A stretch of DNA of 64,000 bases, from contig NC_080695.1 of NCBI RefSeq assembly GCF_030445035.2, positions 55,879,954-55,943,953 of the forward strand. Reading direction: 5' to 3'. Every line of letters begins with the position of its first letter. The first letter of the stretch is position 1. Shown here in pieces: positions 1 to 11,545 of the stretch. The DNA is from Dasypus novemcinctus. Lineage: Eukaryota; Chordata; Mammalia; Cingulata; Dasypodidae. The position numbers and the translations under genes are program-made. The notes under the pieces were generated by a model. It was not told the DNA's origin. It saw only the letters and a program-made list of their open reading frames with translations, and did not search any database.

Positions 1-249
1 AGAGGACAACAGCCAGCTGCGAATGTGATGGCAGGAGGTCTACTTGGGGCTTCTAGAGGGCTCGTTATGGGTGTTATGGAAGCTCCTTGTCATAAATCTG
101 TTGCACATATTATTAGTATGCTTAGAACTTTCTGAAGATCATAGTCACACAAGAGATACTAAGAACACAGGCATAGATGGCTAAGAGGGGTGTTTGATGG
201 TAAGTAGTTTGCGGAGGTCCAAGAAATCAAAAGACTAAATGGATAGGAA
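1..249. other. Unassigned unique sequence
   Basis: I see no repeat, exon or RNA signature that I can defend here. Base composition is ordinary for mammalian intergenic DNA. Confidence 0.4.
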
Positions 250-308
250 GCTGTGCCTAATACATCGTAGAAAGTCAAAAAGTATTTGTTGAATGAATCA
301 AAAGGATT
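250..308 (+). mobile_element. L2 LINE 3' terminal fragment
   Basis: The end of the segment carries the L2 3' signature: a degenerate form of 'gtgcctggcacatagtagg' followed by ATTTGTTGAATGAATCA at 283-300. Only the last 50-60 bases are recognisable. L2 is an ancient eutherian-wide LINE, so this copy is a fossil. Confidence 0.5.
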
Positions 309-495
309 AGATGAGGTCTGGAAGTAGGCCATCCAAGTTCAGAAACACCTCGAATCTAAGGGTGCGAGGCGTGGGTTGACTTCTGGGAAATGGGAAATTT
401 AAGGATTCTTTCCACTCCAGAGGAAGGTGAAGCAGAGTCTTGTTCAGCCAAGAACGATAATGCAATTAAGCCACAGCTAGTACCAGGATTTCACA

Positions 496-570
496 ACTTG
501 GATTAAAATCACTCAATGGTTTCCCACGTTTCTTAGGAGAACGTTCAAATCTTTACTATGACTGTCGTTG
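496..570 (+). mobile_element. L2 LINE fragment (low confidence)
   Basis: A short stretch around CAATGGTTTCCCACGTTTC resembles the L2 3' region that reads roughly 'cagtggcttcccatctcact' before 'aaatccaaactcctta'. It is short and diverged, so the label is tentative. Confidence 0.4.
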
Positions 571-2235
571 GACGACTTCTCCCAGAAGCAGGTCTTCAGC
601 CAAGGATTCTGCTGCATGTGATTTATTAAAGAGAAGCAGAAAAGCAGGCTAGAAAAGAAGACAAGCAAGGATAGAATTTTAGGTCTCATCTGATTCCATG
701 GGGAGCTGTGAAGCATAAATGGCCCCTCAGAGTGTGTTCTATCTCAAGACTAGGAAACTGAACTTTTGTACTCCCCATCAATTAGTCCTTAGCCATGGGC
801 CATCCCAGCCGATGTAAACTCTCAGGGAGGTTGGGTTATCAGTACAGCTGAGGTGGCTCTAATAGCCCGGGAACAATCCTCTGAAGAAGTTCGTAAATGC
901 TAGCCATTAGCAGCAAAGCACACAGAAGCTGGGCACTGTTGGCACAGCACGAGCAAAAGGGCCTGGAGGGGATGTGGGAGAGACAAAAACGATGCCCGCA
1001 TCAGTGACCTACAAAGCCAGCCTCTCCATCCTCAGCATTCTCCAGGCTCTCCCCAGTCTCCAGTCTCCGTACTCGAGTCACAAGCTCAGGCGTAGAAACA
1101 GCTGGTAGAGGATAAGGAATTGCTGCTGGCCAGGAGAGGGAAGATGCTGGATTCTAAAGGTGGTGCCACAGAAAGGATGCCATGATCTCATTCTAAAAAG
1201 AAGTTGCCTTTGTTGTTTAAATGTCTTGTCTTGTAAAGCACAGACTGGCTTTTTTAAAAATGGAGCCCCAGAAGTCAAAGGAAAAGATGGAGGCCTTTGC
1301 TCTGTATGCATTCTCAGTGGAGGTGATATGGGGATTGTGTCCCCAAGGGGGCAAAAATTGATTCTAGTGGGAGGGTGGAGTGGGTAAAGCAATTTACTCT
1401 TTCTGGGTAAAGCACAGATACACAGAGTACACAAAGAGCTAAACAGAGTATTAAAATTGGGGGCGGGGCGGTAATTAGGGGAAACTGTATAAGAAGACTC
1501 CTGGGGGAGGCGGGGAGTGATAATAACAACGAAAGTTGAGCAGCCCTGTTCCAGAACCGTAGCTTTCTAAATCTGGAAAGGAATACCTCCTCCCTCCAGT
1601 ATCTTGTGAGGGGCATCTGAAGAACCCAGATGTCCAGAATGGGCCAAAGGTCACATTGGGTGGTTAGTGACAGAGCCCAGAGGAAACTGGGATTTCTTTT
1701 TTTACAATCCTATATCAAAGCTCACTCCACTTTTCTCATGTGAAAATCGATATACCTGCGAGCAGAGTCTGCATCTCCATAGTTCATTAATGCACTTTCC
1801 TCATGGAGGTGACACTTTGGAAACAAAATGAAGATTTCACAATCATGAGATCCTTGAGTGGGGCCACTTGCTCCTGCCGGTCTGGGTGGCCTCACAAGGC
1901 ACAGGCGGAGGAGACAGAGCCCACCCAGGGAGGGTGGGACGGCAGGGCCAAGGCGCTGCAGGGAACAGAAGGAATGCAGAGCTCGGAAAAGGGAAGAACA
2001 AATAAGGTATAGGAAATAGGCCTTTTTTCTGACTTCACCCACCCTTTTTGTCTAAAGTCAGACAACTTTCTGTCGCTGCTTAAACAGGCCAGGAGATAGG
2101 ACAGAAGGAATGAGAAAAAGCAGCAGCAAATCTGGTAAATGATAACTACAGTTATATTTAGTACCTGAAAATTCACGACCATTAGACAGGAAATTACAGC
2201 TGTCAGTTCGACCCAGAATTTTCTCCAGGACCTAT
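571..2235. other. Mostly unassigned sequence
   Basis: About 1.7 kb without a confident repeat or gene. A piece near 940-985 looks like reverse-oriented L2 (an 'agcacgagcaaaagggcctgg' motif), too short to call. The open frames here are small and show no recognisable protein or splice context. No CpG island is visible. Confidence 0.35.
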
Positions 2236-2380
2236 TTCACTCATTCATTCATTCATTCACTCCATCCATCATTTATTGAGCACCTACTCTGTATCAGGCA
2301 CCATCCTAAGTACTGGAGTTGCCAATGGGGGAGTACTGACAGTAATAAAAATCAGATTTGGCCCCTAACTCCAGCCAAAT
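2236..2380 (-). mobile_element. L2 LINE 3' end, reverse orientation
   Basis: It begins with the (TCAT)n repeat that is the reverse of the L2 (TGAA)n tail, at 2238-2260. 'atttattgagcacctactc' and 'tatcaggcaccatcctaag' follow, which are hallmark reverse-strand L2 sequence. It then decays into unassigned DNA. Confidence 0.75.
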
Positions 2381-2684
2381 TTTAAATTTAGCTGTGGAGC
2401 TAGGTACGAAAGGCAAGCAAGACTCCATTTTAGTAGAATTACCCTCCACTCCATTGCAGGGGCGTGATGAGCATATTTTCTGACTAGGTAAGAGGCACAC
2501 AGACTGAGTCATGCAAGCTCACTCCACTTCCCTCTGGCAGGCTTCTTAATCCATGTTTAAGGGCAATCAGGACTAAATGAAATTATGGACACAAAAAGGG
2601 AAAATGAAAAAAAAAAAGTTTTAATTGGCTTACTCTGATCTCCCCGCTGTGATTATATCGCAGAGCTGGCAGCTTGTCACTTGC

Positions 2685-2699
2685 GGTTGCTAGGCAACC
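2685..2699. promoter_or_regulatory. RFX X-box-like palindrome
   Basis: GGTTGCTAGGCAACC is an imperfect inverted repeat with GTTGC and GCAAC half-sites, which fits the X-box bound by RFX-family factors. It lies in non-repeat sequence that also contains 'gctgtgattatatcgcagagctgg'. I infer a possible binding site only; no transcription start or neighbouring gene is visible to support it. Confidence 0.4.
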
Positions 2700-3159
2700 A
2701 TCTGCAGTAAGGTAAAAGTGTCAGCCGGTGTTTTCCTTCTTGTTTGAGTCTCCTGGCATCTGGGGCTGCAGTCTGGTTCCAACCTACCCTTGACAGGGGT
2801 CTGGGATGCCCCATGCAGCCCCATCAATAAGCTTCTGACCTACAGCTCAAAGCAGCCTCATGGGCAAGTTCTTGATCTAACTTTAGTCCTTATTCAACAA
2901 CTTGGTGCTCCAGCTGTCTTTGCTGAAAAGACACCAGCCACCCTGCCAGGTCTTCCCAGCCCTTCAGCTACATCAGTGGAGCAGGCGTGAGAGTGGAAAC
3001 GGGAGACGCAGAAGGCTCAGGCTCTCCTTACCAGGATGCTCTGCGTACTTGGGAGCCTCACACTGATGCGGTCTTTGATTGTTTATGCTCGCGGAGGCCA
3101 CACAGCCTGGGTTTGCAGTCGGACAGAGCAAGGGCTGCCTATGACACACACGTCACCTG

Positions 3160-3295
3160 GCTTTCAGCACGCTGCTTCACCCCTCTGTGCCTCAGTTTCC
3201 TCACCTCTAAGGTGGAGACAACACTGCCTCAATCCCAGGTGGTGCCAAGCATTCACTGAGACAATATATGTAAAGGTTTAGCACAATACCTGGTG
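3160..3295 (+). mobile_element. MIR SINE
   Basis: The MIR core signature 'ctgtgcctcagtttcctcacct' is present near 3184-3205. It is followed by degraded 'gagacaatatatgtaaaggt' and 'gcacaatacctggt' (MIR 3' half). This is an ancient tRNA-derived, L2-mobilised SINE. Confidence 0.75.
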
Positions 3296-3394
3296 GAGAG
3301 CTGTGCCCGAAGGATGTCGGTGATCGTTATACAGGATACATGGACAGCACTGAGGCATTCATGGAGCCGCGGAGCTCACAAGGCAGGCGGCCAT

Positions 3395-3490
3395 TGCAGA
3401 GTCTCCTCGTTCTCCAGGTAAGGACCTGAAGCTCAGAGTCACCGTGACTTCCCCAGAGCCATGTGGCTGGGACGAAGTAGGGGTCAGTGG
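3395..3490 (-). mobile_element. MIR SINE fragment, reverse
   Basis: The order gtctcctcg, 'aaggacctgaagctcagag', 'tgacttccccagagccatgtggctggg' matches a reverse-strand MIR core, which normally reads 'gaggaaactgaggctcagagaggt ... gcccaaggtcacacagct'. It is short and diverged. Confidence 0.5.
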
Positions 3491-3744
3491 CCACCATGAA
3501 GCACTACTCAGGTGAGGTAGACATCTCTGTTGAAGACGTCTTGTAGGCAAAAGGGTAATAATATTTGCATTGGGCGGTCAGAGCCAGCATTCAGTGGGCA
3601 CAGCCTCTTCATTTTGAACAAGAATCATGTGGTTCAGGCAGGTTCAGTGTATCAGAGGAGAACTCAGGGCATTTCCCTGGTGGCTGATAGAATAACCTGT
3701 CACCTTCGGAAGAGAAGACATCCTTCTTACATGACACCCAAGGC

Positions 3745-4212
3745 TGCTATTGGCCTGGTTCCTGCTCCCCCTTTATCTCAATGCCTCCCTCTGCCACAGG
3801 GATCGCTCTCCTGATTCTCAGACATGCCAAGGAGGCGCCCGCCTCAGGGCCTTTGCACATTTACTCCCTCTGCTTAGAACACAGATATCCACGTGGTTCC
3901 CTCCCTCCCTTCCTCCAAGTCTTTGAGGTCATATCCTCATTGAGGCCTTTCGTGACTGATGTATTTATATCGCAAATCCCACCACTCCCTCAAGGGCTCT
4001 CTATTCTCCTTCCTTCTTTTCTTTAATGAATTTATCACCACAGGACACATCCCCTGCTCATGTGTGTTTGCTCATTGCCTGGATCCAGACTTCCACCACC
4101 AGACTATAAGCTCTGGGATTTTTGTCTTTGCTATATCGCTGTTTTCTCAACACTTAGAGCTGGACCTGGCACATTTTGGGCACTCAATAAACATTTATTG
4201 AATAGCTCCCTC
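3745..4212 (+). mobile_element. L2 LINE 3' region, sense
   Basis: A good L2 3' end. It has 'cctcagggcctttgcac', 'ccctctgcttagaacacag', a 'tttgaggtcatatcctcattgaggcc' block, 'ctataagctctgggattttt', and the terminal 'ctggcacattttgggcactcaataaacatttattgaat'. The order and orientation fit the end of L2 ORF2 plus its 3' UTR. Confidence 0.85.
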
Positions 4213-4672
4213 TGTTCTTTCAGGTGCAGAATTTCCTCTGTCCTTTCCTTTCCCACTTTTGCTTCCCGACTCTTACTCATCCTTCACGGTGAAGCAAGAA
4301 GCACCACCTCCTGTGGAAGCCTTTCCTTACCTCTTCCAACGGGAACGTGGGTTTTGCCAGGTAGATCCATGGACTCCCAGCTGCCATCACGTTGCCTTAC
4401 CTCCATCCGTTCATGTGACGTCCCACCAGGAGCCTGGCTGGGTCTACATTTAGAGGAACAGTCAGAAGAAAAGGGGCATCCATCGACTCACTGCTCTGCC
4501 TGATTTTCAGAGTCCAAGCTCTCTCCACACCCAAAGCTTCGAAGCATCTTCCCCTCTGGGCTGAACTGCTTAAAGGTAGGGCCAACACGGAGCTCCTCTG
4601 TATGCTCCCAGAATATGGTGCGGCTCCTGGCGTGCATAAAGTGCACGACACTGCTGATGGAACGGTGACAGC

Positions 4673-5125
4673 CAACACTTACTGAGTTCATTCTGAGCCA
4701 GGAATGGGTCTGTCAGGGCACCTCAGCCTTGGTACCATGGACATGTGGGGCCGGGTCATTCTCGCTTTTGGGAGCCATTCTGTGCACTGACGGAGGTCGA
4801 GCAACACCTCTGGCCTCTGCCCACTAGATGCCAATAGCAACCCTCCTGGTTCTAACACCGAAAATGTCTGCAGATAGTGTCAAATGTTTCCCTGGGGAGG
4901 CAAGTTCACCCCCAGTGAGAACTACTGGTCTAAGTGTTTACAGTGAATTAATTAACTCAATCTTCAAGGCAATCCTATGAGGACGTACGGTGATCCAAGC
5001 TACATTACAGAGGAGCACAGTGAAGCGCAGTTAGGCGATGCCCTGAGAGGCATGTGGCTAGGGATTAGCAGAACCAGGATATGAACTGGACAGTCTGCCC
5101 CAAACCCAGACAATGAGCACTTATA
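4673..5125 (-). mobile_element. MIR SINE, reverse, split by a hAT element
   Basis: The 5' piece at 4673-4713 ('aacacttactgagttcattctgagccagg') and the 3' piece from 4928 ('taagtgtttacagtgaattaattaactcaat') join into one reverse MIR. The MER20-like element sits between them. The 3' piece continues with 'cattacagaggagcacagtgaagc' and 'catgtggctagggattagcagaaccaggat'. Confidence 0.7.
4714..4927 (+). mobile_element. MER20-like hAT-Charlie nonautonomous element
   Basis: A 214-bp element with hAT-type ends (CAGGGCACCTCAGCC and GTGAGAACTACTG). Internal hallmarks are 'ctggcctctgcccactagatgccaatagcaa', 'cgaaaatgtctgcagatagtgtcaaatgtttccctggggaggc'. It has no coding capacity. It interrupts a reverse MIR, so it is younger than that MIR. 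Confidence 0.8.
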
Positions 5126-5171
5126 AATTAGGGGGGCAAAGGGGGCTGGGAAAGAGGAGTGAGGAGATGAA

Positions 5172-5392
5172 CTAATAGGTATTAAGTGCTTATTACATCT
5201 CCAGCAGGGGGTTAAGCTGCATAATGGTTTATCTCATTTAATCCTATGTAGCCTTTGACACTGTCATCCTTAATTTTTTTTTTTTTTAACATTGTACAGA
5301 GGAGGAAACTCAGGTATGGAAGGCATCCAGCTAATAGCAGGTACAGCGGCCAGAATTCAAACCCAGGCAGTTTGACTCTAAGGCTTATCTCA
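5172..5392 (-). mobile_element. MIR SINE, reverse
   Basis: A nearly complete reverse MIR: 'attaagtgcttattacatct', 'ggtttatctcatttaatcct', a run of T, 'gtacagaggaggaaactcagg', 'cagctaatagcaggtacagc' and 'attcaaacccaggcagtttgact'. The poly(T) run near 5273-5287 is a later expansion inside it. Confidence 0.85.
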
Positions 5393-6570
5393 TAGGGTGG
5401 GGGGAGTGGTGGTTCCCACTTGGCTCAGAGTCTTCAAAGTCAGTGCAAAGCCAGCCTGCCCTTCCTCCAGCTTTCCCTGCCAGCCAGACCTTGGCACAGT
5501 CCCCACGACCCCCCTAAAATAGCTTCACGACTACTCACGTGCAGTGTGCCCTACTCCCCAGGGCATCCAGCCCTGAGGGTCGTGGGGAGAGCCTTCACAC
5601 TCCAAAGCAGCCTTGTACACAAAGCCAACAGCATGGAGAGGAGTGCCAGAGGCTCCCCCAGGCTGGGCCAGCCCTTGTCTTCAATCAAACCAGGTTAACA
5701 GAAGAGCATGATGAGAGCCTGGGGCAGCAGGACCTGGAGCTCAAGGGTGTCTTCAGAATATTATGAGTGTCTTCTCCTGTTATGAAAAAAATAAAGAAAG
5801 AAGGACTAGGAGGCAACTTCCCCAGTTCCCTTCCCTTCAGTAGCTACTGAAGCAGAGACTGTGTGTTTCCAAGGCTTCTCCTGACATGATTGCCCGGTGT
5901 TTAAAATAATGATCAGATCATTTTGCCACAGCCATTTCATCCAATGAGCCCAAACAGGATTATTGAGAAATTGCAAGGTCTTGCAGGAAATATCTCTTCT
6001 GACCTTGGGCATTGTCAGGCTGACTCGGGAGGAAACTAGAACCCCTTTCATGGTTAGAGATGACAGTTTTGCAGCCTCTTATCCAAAACAGGGTGACCCC
6101 AAGGTGGCAGGGATGAACCACGGTGAACGGACAATACTTTACCACCTGTGCACCCAGACACAACTGCCTGCTCTGTCCACAGGAGCAGGAGGGCACAGTG
6201 TGTGTGCTGGTGTATATGTGACTATTGCCCGGTTCTCCCCCGTGATGCAATATCAGCCTCTTCTCTTCAGCAATACTCTCAGCCTCTCAAGGGTGGAGAG
6301 GAAAAGCTTATAAACGACAGAACACAATCAATTCTCCTTGGAAATATTTAACTTCCCTTAAAAGCACAGCTTGATAAGTGGATGAGAATAGTGAAGACCA
6401 AATGAGAAAAGAAGAATGAGGGAAGATTTACACTGTCAGATAGTGAAGTAAATTTTATAGCTATAATAATTATAATGATAAATATGTGTGCATGAGAATT
6501 GGCAAAGGGATCAATGAATCAAAATATGTAGCCCCAAAACAAATAGCACACATTCTCTCCCTCTCTATTC
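5393..6570. other. Unassigned sequence
   Basis: No recognisable repeat family or exon in about 1.2 kb. Overlapping open frames on both strands near 5806-6313 have no domain that I recognise and no codon-like signal. I treat them as chance. Confidence 0.35.
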
Positions 6571-6572
6571 TT

Positions 6573-6613
6573 CTACACACACATATACACACATATATGC
6601 ACACACACACACT
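6573..6613. repeat. (CA)n-type microsatellite
   Basis: An interrupted CA/TA dinucleotide tract (acacacacatatacacacatatatgcacacacacacac). Likely polymorphic. Confidence 0.9.
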
Positions 6614-7134
6614 AAACCTGGCATTGCAAATGGTTAAGGAGAGGAAGGTTTATCAATCCATGTGCATTCAGGGAAACAGAAACCACTCTAGGGTATTTCA
6701 AATGGAGGGGAATTTAATTCTGAGAATTGATGACAAACGTATAGGAAAACCAGAGGAACAAAGGATAGAAGGAAGTGTTGTACAAAGAATGATACTTAAG
6801 GAAGCCACTACCTCCTCTGGAGAATTAAAAGTGGGAGAAGGGGTTTTATCAAGAGCCTAGGAATCAGCAATCTCGCTGATGCTGTTACCAGTAGCGGGGA
6901 AACAGTTCTAAATTCTTTCCACCCATTAATCCCATGTGAGTGCCTTCCATTGGCAGAAATGAACTTGCGGTCAGCCAGCTAGTAACTCTGGAGAACGTAG
7001 TTTTCAGGCTTCCAGCCCTGGTGGTGGAATGGAGCATATTTAGTGGCTGGTGTTGGGGTGGAGGGTCAGCAAACAACATCTGGCACAGAGGGGTTATTTG
7101 ATAGTGCCACAAAAACAATTGGTTAGCAAATTAG
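6614..7134. other. Unassigned, possibly old repeat
   Basis: The stretch near 6665-6720 ('cagggaaacagaaaccactc' then 'tatttcaaatggaggggaatttaat') looks like an old interspersed repeat that I cannot place. The rest is unassigned. Confidence 0.3.
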
Positions 7135-7930
7135 CAAAGCAAACATTTAAAGGCCATGAGACATCGCAAAATAAATTCCAGATGCTTTAAAGGATTAAAC
7201 ATACACAAACTCAAAGAGAGAAAGGCGGGTGGGAGGATAAGAACATAATGGGAACAAATTTATGATTTAAATATGAGAGAACTTTCTAGATATTGAAGCA
7301 ATGAAAGAGTCAGAAAAGAAAAAATCTATATATTGGAATAAAAGAGAGATGCTACATAAAACTGAGAACCAAATAATCTGGCAGGCTTATTTACAACCTA
7401 TATCAAAATGAGCTTAAAAATCTAACAGATTATCAAGCAAAGGTAAATATGTTCATACCCAATGACTCAGCAAGTCCAACAGAGAGATATGGCCTAAACT
7501 AGGGTGCTAGTCATTAGGGGGAAAAATGAATTTAATATATATTGACATAGATAAAATCTCTATAGCAATTTTGGATGAAATAAGTCACAGAAGAATATGT
7601 ACAGTAGTATTCCATTTATATAAATTTCAAAAAAGATAGAATAAACTTCTTTGTTTAGAGAGCCATGTATTGGTGGTAAAACTATAAAGAAAATCAAAGA
7701 TATAATTACCACAAATGTCAGAACTATGATTATCTCAGAAGGAGGAAGGAAAATGCACTTAGAAGGAATGTCCAGATGACTGCTGAAGTATAAAAATGTT
7801 CTGTTTCTTAAGCAGGGGGGTAGATAAATTTGTGTTCACTTCATTATTATAATTTAAATTAAACATACACATTTTTATATATTTCATAATAAAATTGAAA
7901 AAGAAAAACACAAAGAAAAATTCAAAAAAT
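7135..7930 (+). mobile_element. Old L1M LINE 3' UTR
   Basis: L1M 3' UTR features in order: a 'tcatacccaatgactcagcaagtcc' equivalent of 'tatgacccagcaattcc', 'gtattccatttatataaatttcaaaa', 'ggtggtaaaactataaagaaa', 'ctatgattatctcagaaggagg', and an A-rich end 'ataataaaattgaaaaagaaa'. Heavily diverged; the subfamily cannot be set by eye. Confidence 0.65.
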
Positions 7931-7944
7931 GAAATGTGAGAAAT

Positions 7945-8555
7945 ATTCAACATCGTTTTGTATCAAATAATTTTAAATTTAAGTGAGACAGGATCTTTTT
8001 ACCAATCAAATTAACAAGGATTATAAATTTCATAATTCTCATTGTTAGCATGAGCATAGTAAAAAAATCCCTTTCTCTTGGTGGGCTTATAACTGAATTA
8101 AGCATTTCCGGAAAGCAATTTGGCAATGTACTTCAGCAACCTTTAAAATGGCCATGCCTTAGGGACATGGCTAGAAACTTAGATAAGGTTTCATTTTTGG
8201 AATTGTGTTCATCTTAGCATTTTTATAATAGTGAAAAATTAAGAAACACTATGGAAGTAAGCAAATTGTGATAGAAAAATGACACATTGCACAGCATTTT
8301 ATGATGATAACAAAGAGATTGTCATTATCATGGGAAAATGTTTATGGTTGTATTATTTAGCAATAAAGGCAAACTACAAAACTTTATGCCCAGAACTACC
8401 TCATCTGTGAAAAAAACCCAAGCACATTGGAAGGAAATACAACAAAATAGCAGCAGTGGTTGTATTTGGGTGCCCAGGTTATAGATAATTGTTCTTCAAT
8501 TTTTCTATATTTTCCCGTTTCCTAAAAGGAGTGGTCATTATTTCAAAGATGGTGT
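7945..8555 (+). mobile_element. Second old L1M LINE 3' end
   Basis: It contains 'agcaatttggcaatgtacttcag', 'ttaggga catgg', 'ttttataatagtgaaaaatt', 'agcaataaaggcaaactac' and the terminal 'ttgttcttcaatttttctatattttcc', the order of a late L1M 3' UTR. It follows the previous L1M head-to-tail but is a separate fossil. Confidence 0.6.
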
Positions 8556-8754
8556 AGGAAGGGTGAGGGAATTTAATAAAGAAATAAAAGTCCAGTGTGA
8601 CGCCTGTTTTCTCTCTGCTATGTCATATTACATTGAACTTCGGTTTTTGTCTTGGCATTATTCAAAGAACATCCTCATGAGGCAAGGAGATGGGAGATAA
8701 GGTCATTTCCAATTACCATTCTTCATTTCTGCCTTGCCTTACAAAGTGATAGAG

Positions 8755-8935
8755 AAACAGTTATTGAGTGTTGTCTTGGGCACTATGTTACTCCTATCTA
8801 TCATCCCTGTGAGAGAGAAAATATTATCCCTCTTATAAAACTGAAGATACCAAGACTCAGAGGGTTTAAGGCACTTTCTCAAAAGCACACAGCTAGTAAG
8901 TGTCAGAGGAGGTTTATTTGATATCTGAGTTGTTT
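8755..8935 (-). mobile_element. MIR SINE, reverse
   Basis: 'aacagttattgagtgttgtc', 'ttatccctcttataaaactgaag', 'agactcagagggtttaaggc', 'aaagcacacagctagtaagtg' and 'gaggtttatttgatatctgag' follow the reverse MIR consensus. Confidence 0.8.
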
Positions 8936-9007
8936 CCCTAAACTCCCTTCCCATCTAATGGAGCCACTTATCAAGTTTCTCCTCCCAGCCTCTTGGCAGT
9001 AGGGGTT

Positions 9008-9242
9008 AGTGGTTAATAACTTGACTTGGGAATCTGTCTGCCTGCGATGAGGTACTGTTTACACTTACTAGCTATGGGACTTCAGGAAATTATTTTAACT
9101 TCCCTGTGCCTCAGTTTCATCATCAGTAAAATGTGAATAAGAATGGCATCTTCCTTGTAAGTCTGGCTGTGAAGAACAAATGACATGATACATATAAACT
9201 GCTTAGGACAGTTCCTGGCACTTAGTAAGTGATAGCCAAGAC
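9008..9242 (+). mobile_element. MIR SINE
   Basis: Near full-length sense MIR: 'acacttactagctatgggacttcagg', 'cttccctgtgcctcagtttc', 'cagtaaaatgtgaataagaatggc', 'gcttaggacagttcctggcac', 'ttagtaagtgatagcc'. Confidence 0.88.
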
Positions 9243-9289
9243 TCTAATAGGGTCTGAGCACATAAGGGGAACTGGTTTGAGGTCATCAA

Positions 9290-9450
9290 CACACATTTAT
9301 CCAACACCTCCAGCAGAATGGCCATCAGGGGTGATCTAGTCCACGCCAGTGCTTCTCACATGGGAACACTGAGGACCAGAAAGGTGAGATGCATAACTCA
9401 GGCCACCCCGGTGGTAAGTGATTGAGGGGTATGTTAGACCCATATCCTTT
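9290..9450 (-). mobile_element. MIR-like fragment, reverse (weak)
   Basis: 'gtgatctagtccacgccag' followed by 'gggaacactgaggaccagaaagg' and 'ataactcaggccac' resembles the '...gaggaaactgaggcccagagagg' block of old SINEs. Strongly decayed. Confidence 0.4.
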
Positions 9451-10040
9451 CCATCATTGTACACAGCTTTTCCATGACCACAGCCTCTGGTGACCAGTAC
9501 CTTGGGAAAAGAGTCATCTCTTCATGCACACACTACCTTTCCTCAAGAGCCCTGTGAGGTGAGCAAGGCAGGTACTGTGGATGAGGCAACAACCTGAGGG
9601 ACTTTACACTGCTTCTCCTTCCTTCCACTCTGTTGCTGAGACAGGCCACCTAGCACTCTCAATACACTGTAGTGCCTCAAAGTAGTCTCACATCTTTGTG
9701 GCATTAGCTGACTAGCCTCAGAACTCTGTCTCATGGACAGAAGAGAAATCGGGCTGGTGGATGGTCTCACCCTGATTTCTATCTTGACCTCCCATAGTGT
9801 CAGTCATCATTCACCAAAATTTTATGGCTGGAAAAGCAGCTTCATCCAGCTCCTCATTAGTGAGCCTGGTCCACTGAGTTTCTCTCAGAGCCTAAGTGGC
9901 CAGGTATGGGGATTATGATAGAGGGTGGGACAGAAGAGATGCCCCCACCTTCCCAACTTATCCCCTGCTGCCTGTAGCCTTAGGGTTAAACCATCTGCCT
10001 TGTTTATGCATGATGTTGTCCTTTAATACCCTAAGAAACC
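9451..10040. other. Unassigned sequence
   Basis: No repeat or exon I can support in roughly 590 bases. Confidence 0.35.
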
Positions 10041-10712
10041 AGACAGCAATGGGAACTCTCAAGAGATCCTGGTAGGGGTATAAATGCATATATCCTCTTC
10101 TGACAAAAGTCTGGTGGTATCTCCTAAAGCTTAATATATACCTACCCCATAACCCAACAATTCCATTCCTAGATATATACCCTAGAGAAAAGAGTGTTTT
10201 TGTCCATGAAAAGACATAGATAAACATTGTCATGGCAGCTTTATTAATAAGAAGCAAAAATTGGAAACAAGTCTAAACATCCATCAATAGGAAAATGGAT
10301 AAATAAATTACGGCAACATTACCCCAATGGAGTATTGTTCAGCACTAAAAAGAATGGACTGCTGCTACATGCAATAGTATCGATGAAGCTCACAAATATA
10401 TTGATGAGGAAAAAAAAGACAGACACAAAAGAAAACATACTGAATGATTCCATTTATATAAAATTCAAGAACAGGAAAAACTAATAGTTGATTATAGAAG
10501 TCAACACAATGCTTAATTTTAGGTATGGGGAGGCTACTGACTACTAAGTGGTATGAGTGAAACTTCCAGAGTAAAGGAATTGTTCTAAATCTTTACGATG
10601 AGTGATCTTTATGTGGATGCAAACATACCTAAAAATTCATCAAGCCGTATACTTAAGAAATGTGCACTTTGTTCTACATATGCTGTATCACAGTAAAAAA
10701 CAACAACAAATC
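10041..10712 (+). mobile_element. L1M LINE 3' UTR
   Basis: Very recognisable: 'aacccaacaattccattcctagatatataccctagagaaaa', 'ttggaaacaagtctaaacatccatcaatagg', 'aaatggataaataaattacgg', 'gaatgattccatttatataaaattcaa', and the end 'tgctgtatcacagtaaaaaac'. Sense orientation, ending in an A-rich tail. Confidence 0.9.
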
Positions 10713-10839
10713 CTGTCTACTGGATCACTAAGTATTCACTCACTAGAATCTCAGGATAATTCCTAAGCAAAAGTCCTACAAACTAAGGTCATCTTTTATG
10801 TTAAGCTGTGGGCCCAGCATTCCTAGTGGATTCTTTACT

Positions 10840-11095
10840 CACAGATATGTTCCCCAGGCTGAGATGAACGCCTCTTCTCTGAGATGCCCCTGGCATTGTG
10901 CTCACTTCCACCAGTGCACTCACCATACTGCTGTGGGTGTGTGTCTGTCTGCCCATCAGACCTCATGTCCCAAGGGCAGGAACTATGCCTCATTTATCTC
11001 TTTACCCCTGTACCTGGCAGAATGCCTAGCTTAGAGTAATAACTGTTAATGGGTAAAATATAGGAGTGCACAAGAGAATGAATGAATGTGATAGA
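10840..11095 (+). mobile_element. L2 LINE 3' end
   Basis: 'cagacctcatgtcccaagggcaggaactatgcctcatttatctctttaccc' followed by 'ctggcagaatgcctagcttagagtaataactg' and a decayed 'gaatgaatgaatg' tail gives the L2 3' end in sense orientation. Confidence 0.75.
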
Positions 11096-11155
11096 TACAA
11101 ATGTGATCTATGAACATAATCCAGAAAATTGCTGGTAGGAGGTGAACTGTAGAAG

Positions 11156-11370
11156 CATTCTTTTGGAAGCATCAACTGGGAGGAGATTTTGCCCATCAGG
11201 GGATATTTAGCAATGTCTGGAGACTTTTATGTTTGGTTATCACAACTGGGAGGAAGCACCTGGGATGATACCAAACATCCTACAATTCACAGGACCACTC
11301 CCCTCCCCAAACACAAAATAAAGAATCATCCAACTTAAAATATTAAGAGTGGCAAGGTTGAAAAACCCTG
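11156..11370 (-). mobile_element. MER20-like hAT element, reverse
   Basis: The reverse of the element at 4714: 'gaggagattttgcccatcaggggatatttagcaatgtctggagac', 'ggttatcacaactgggagg', 'caaacatcctacaattcacaggacc', ending 'caaggttgaaaaaccctg'. About 215 bp, no coding capacity. Confidence 0.85.
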
Positions 11371-11394
11371 GTGTAGAGGAACAGGTAGTGAAGA

Positions 11395-11545
11395 AAGGAA
11401 GAAAACCTGGAGCTCAAATGTGAATTGGCTATTTATTAGCTGTGTGACTTTAGGTATGTTATAAACCTCTCGGAATTTCCTCTCTTGTACAAATAATCCT
11501 CTCAACTACTTTTGAAGGTAAGCATCTGGCTTAAGTAAGCTAAGC
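11395..11545 (+). mobile_element. MIR SINE fragment
   Basis: 'ttattagctgtgtgactttaggtatgttataaacctctcgg' matches the MIR core 'tagctgtgtgaccttgggcaagttacttaacctctc'. Confidence 0.75.

Noticed and set aside
4060..4503. 147-codon plus-strand frame
   Set aside because: Its first part is L2 3' UTR. No domain is recognisable and it does not behave as an exon.
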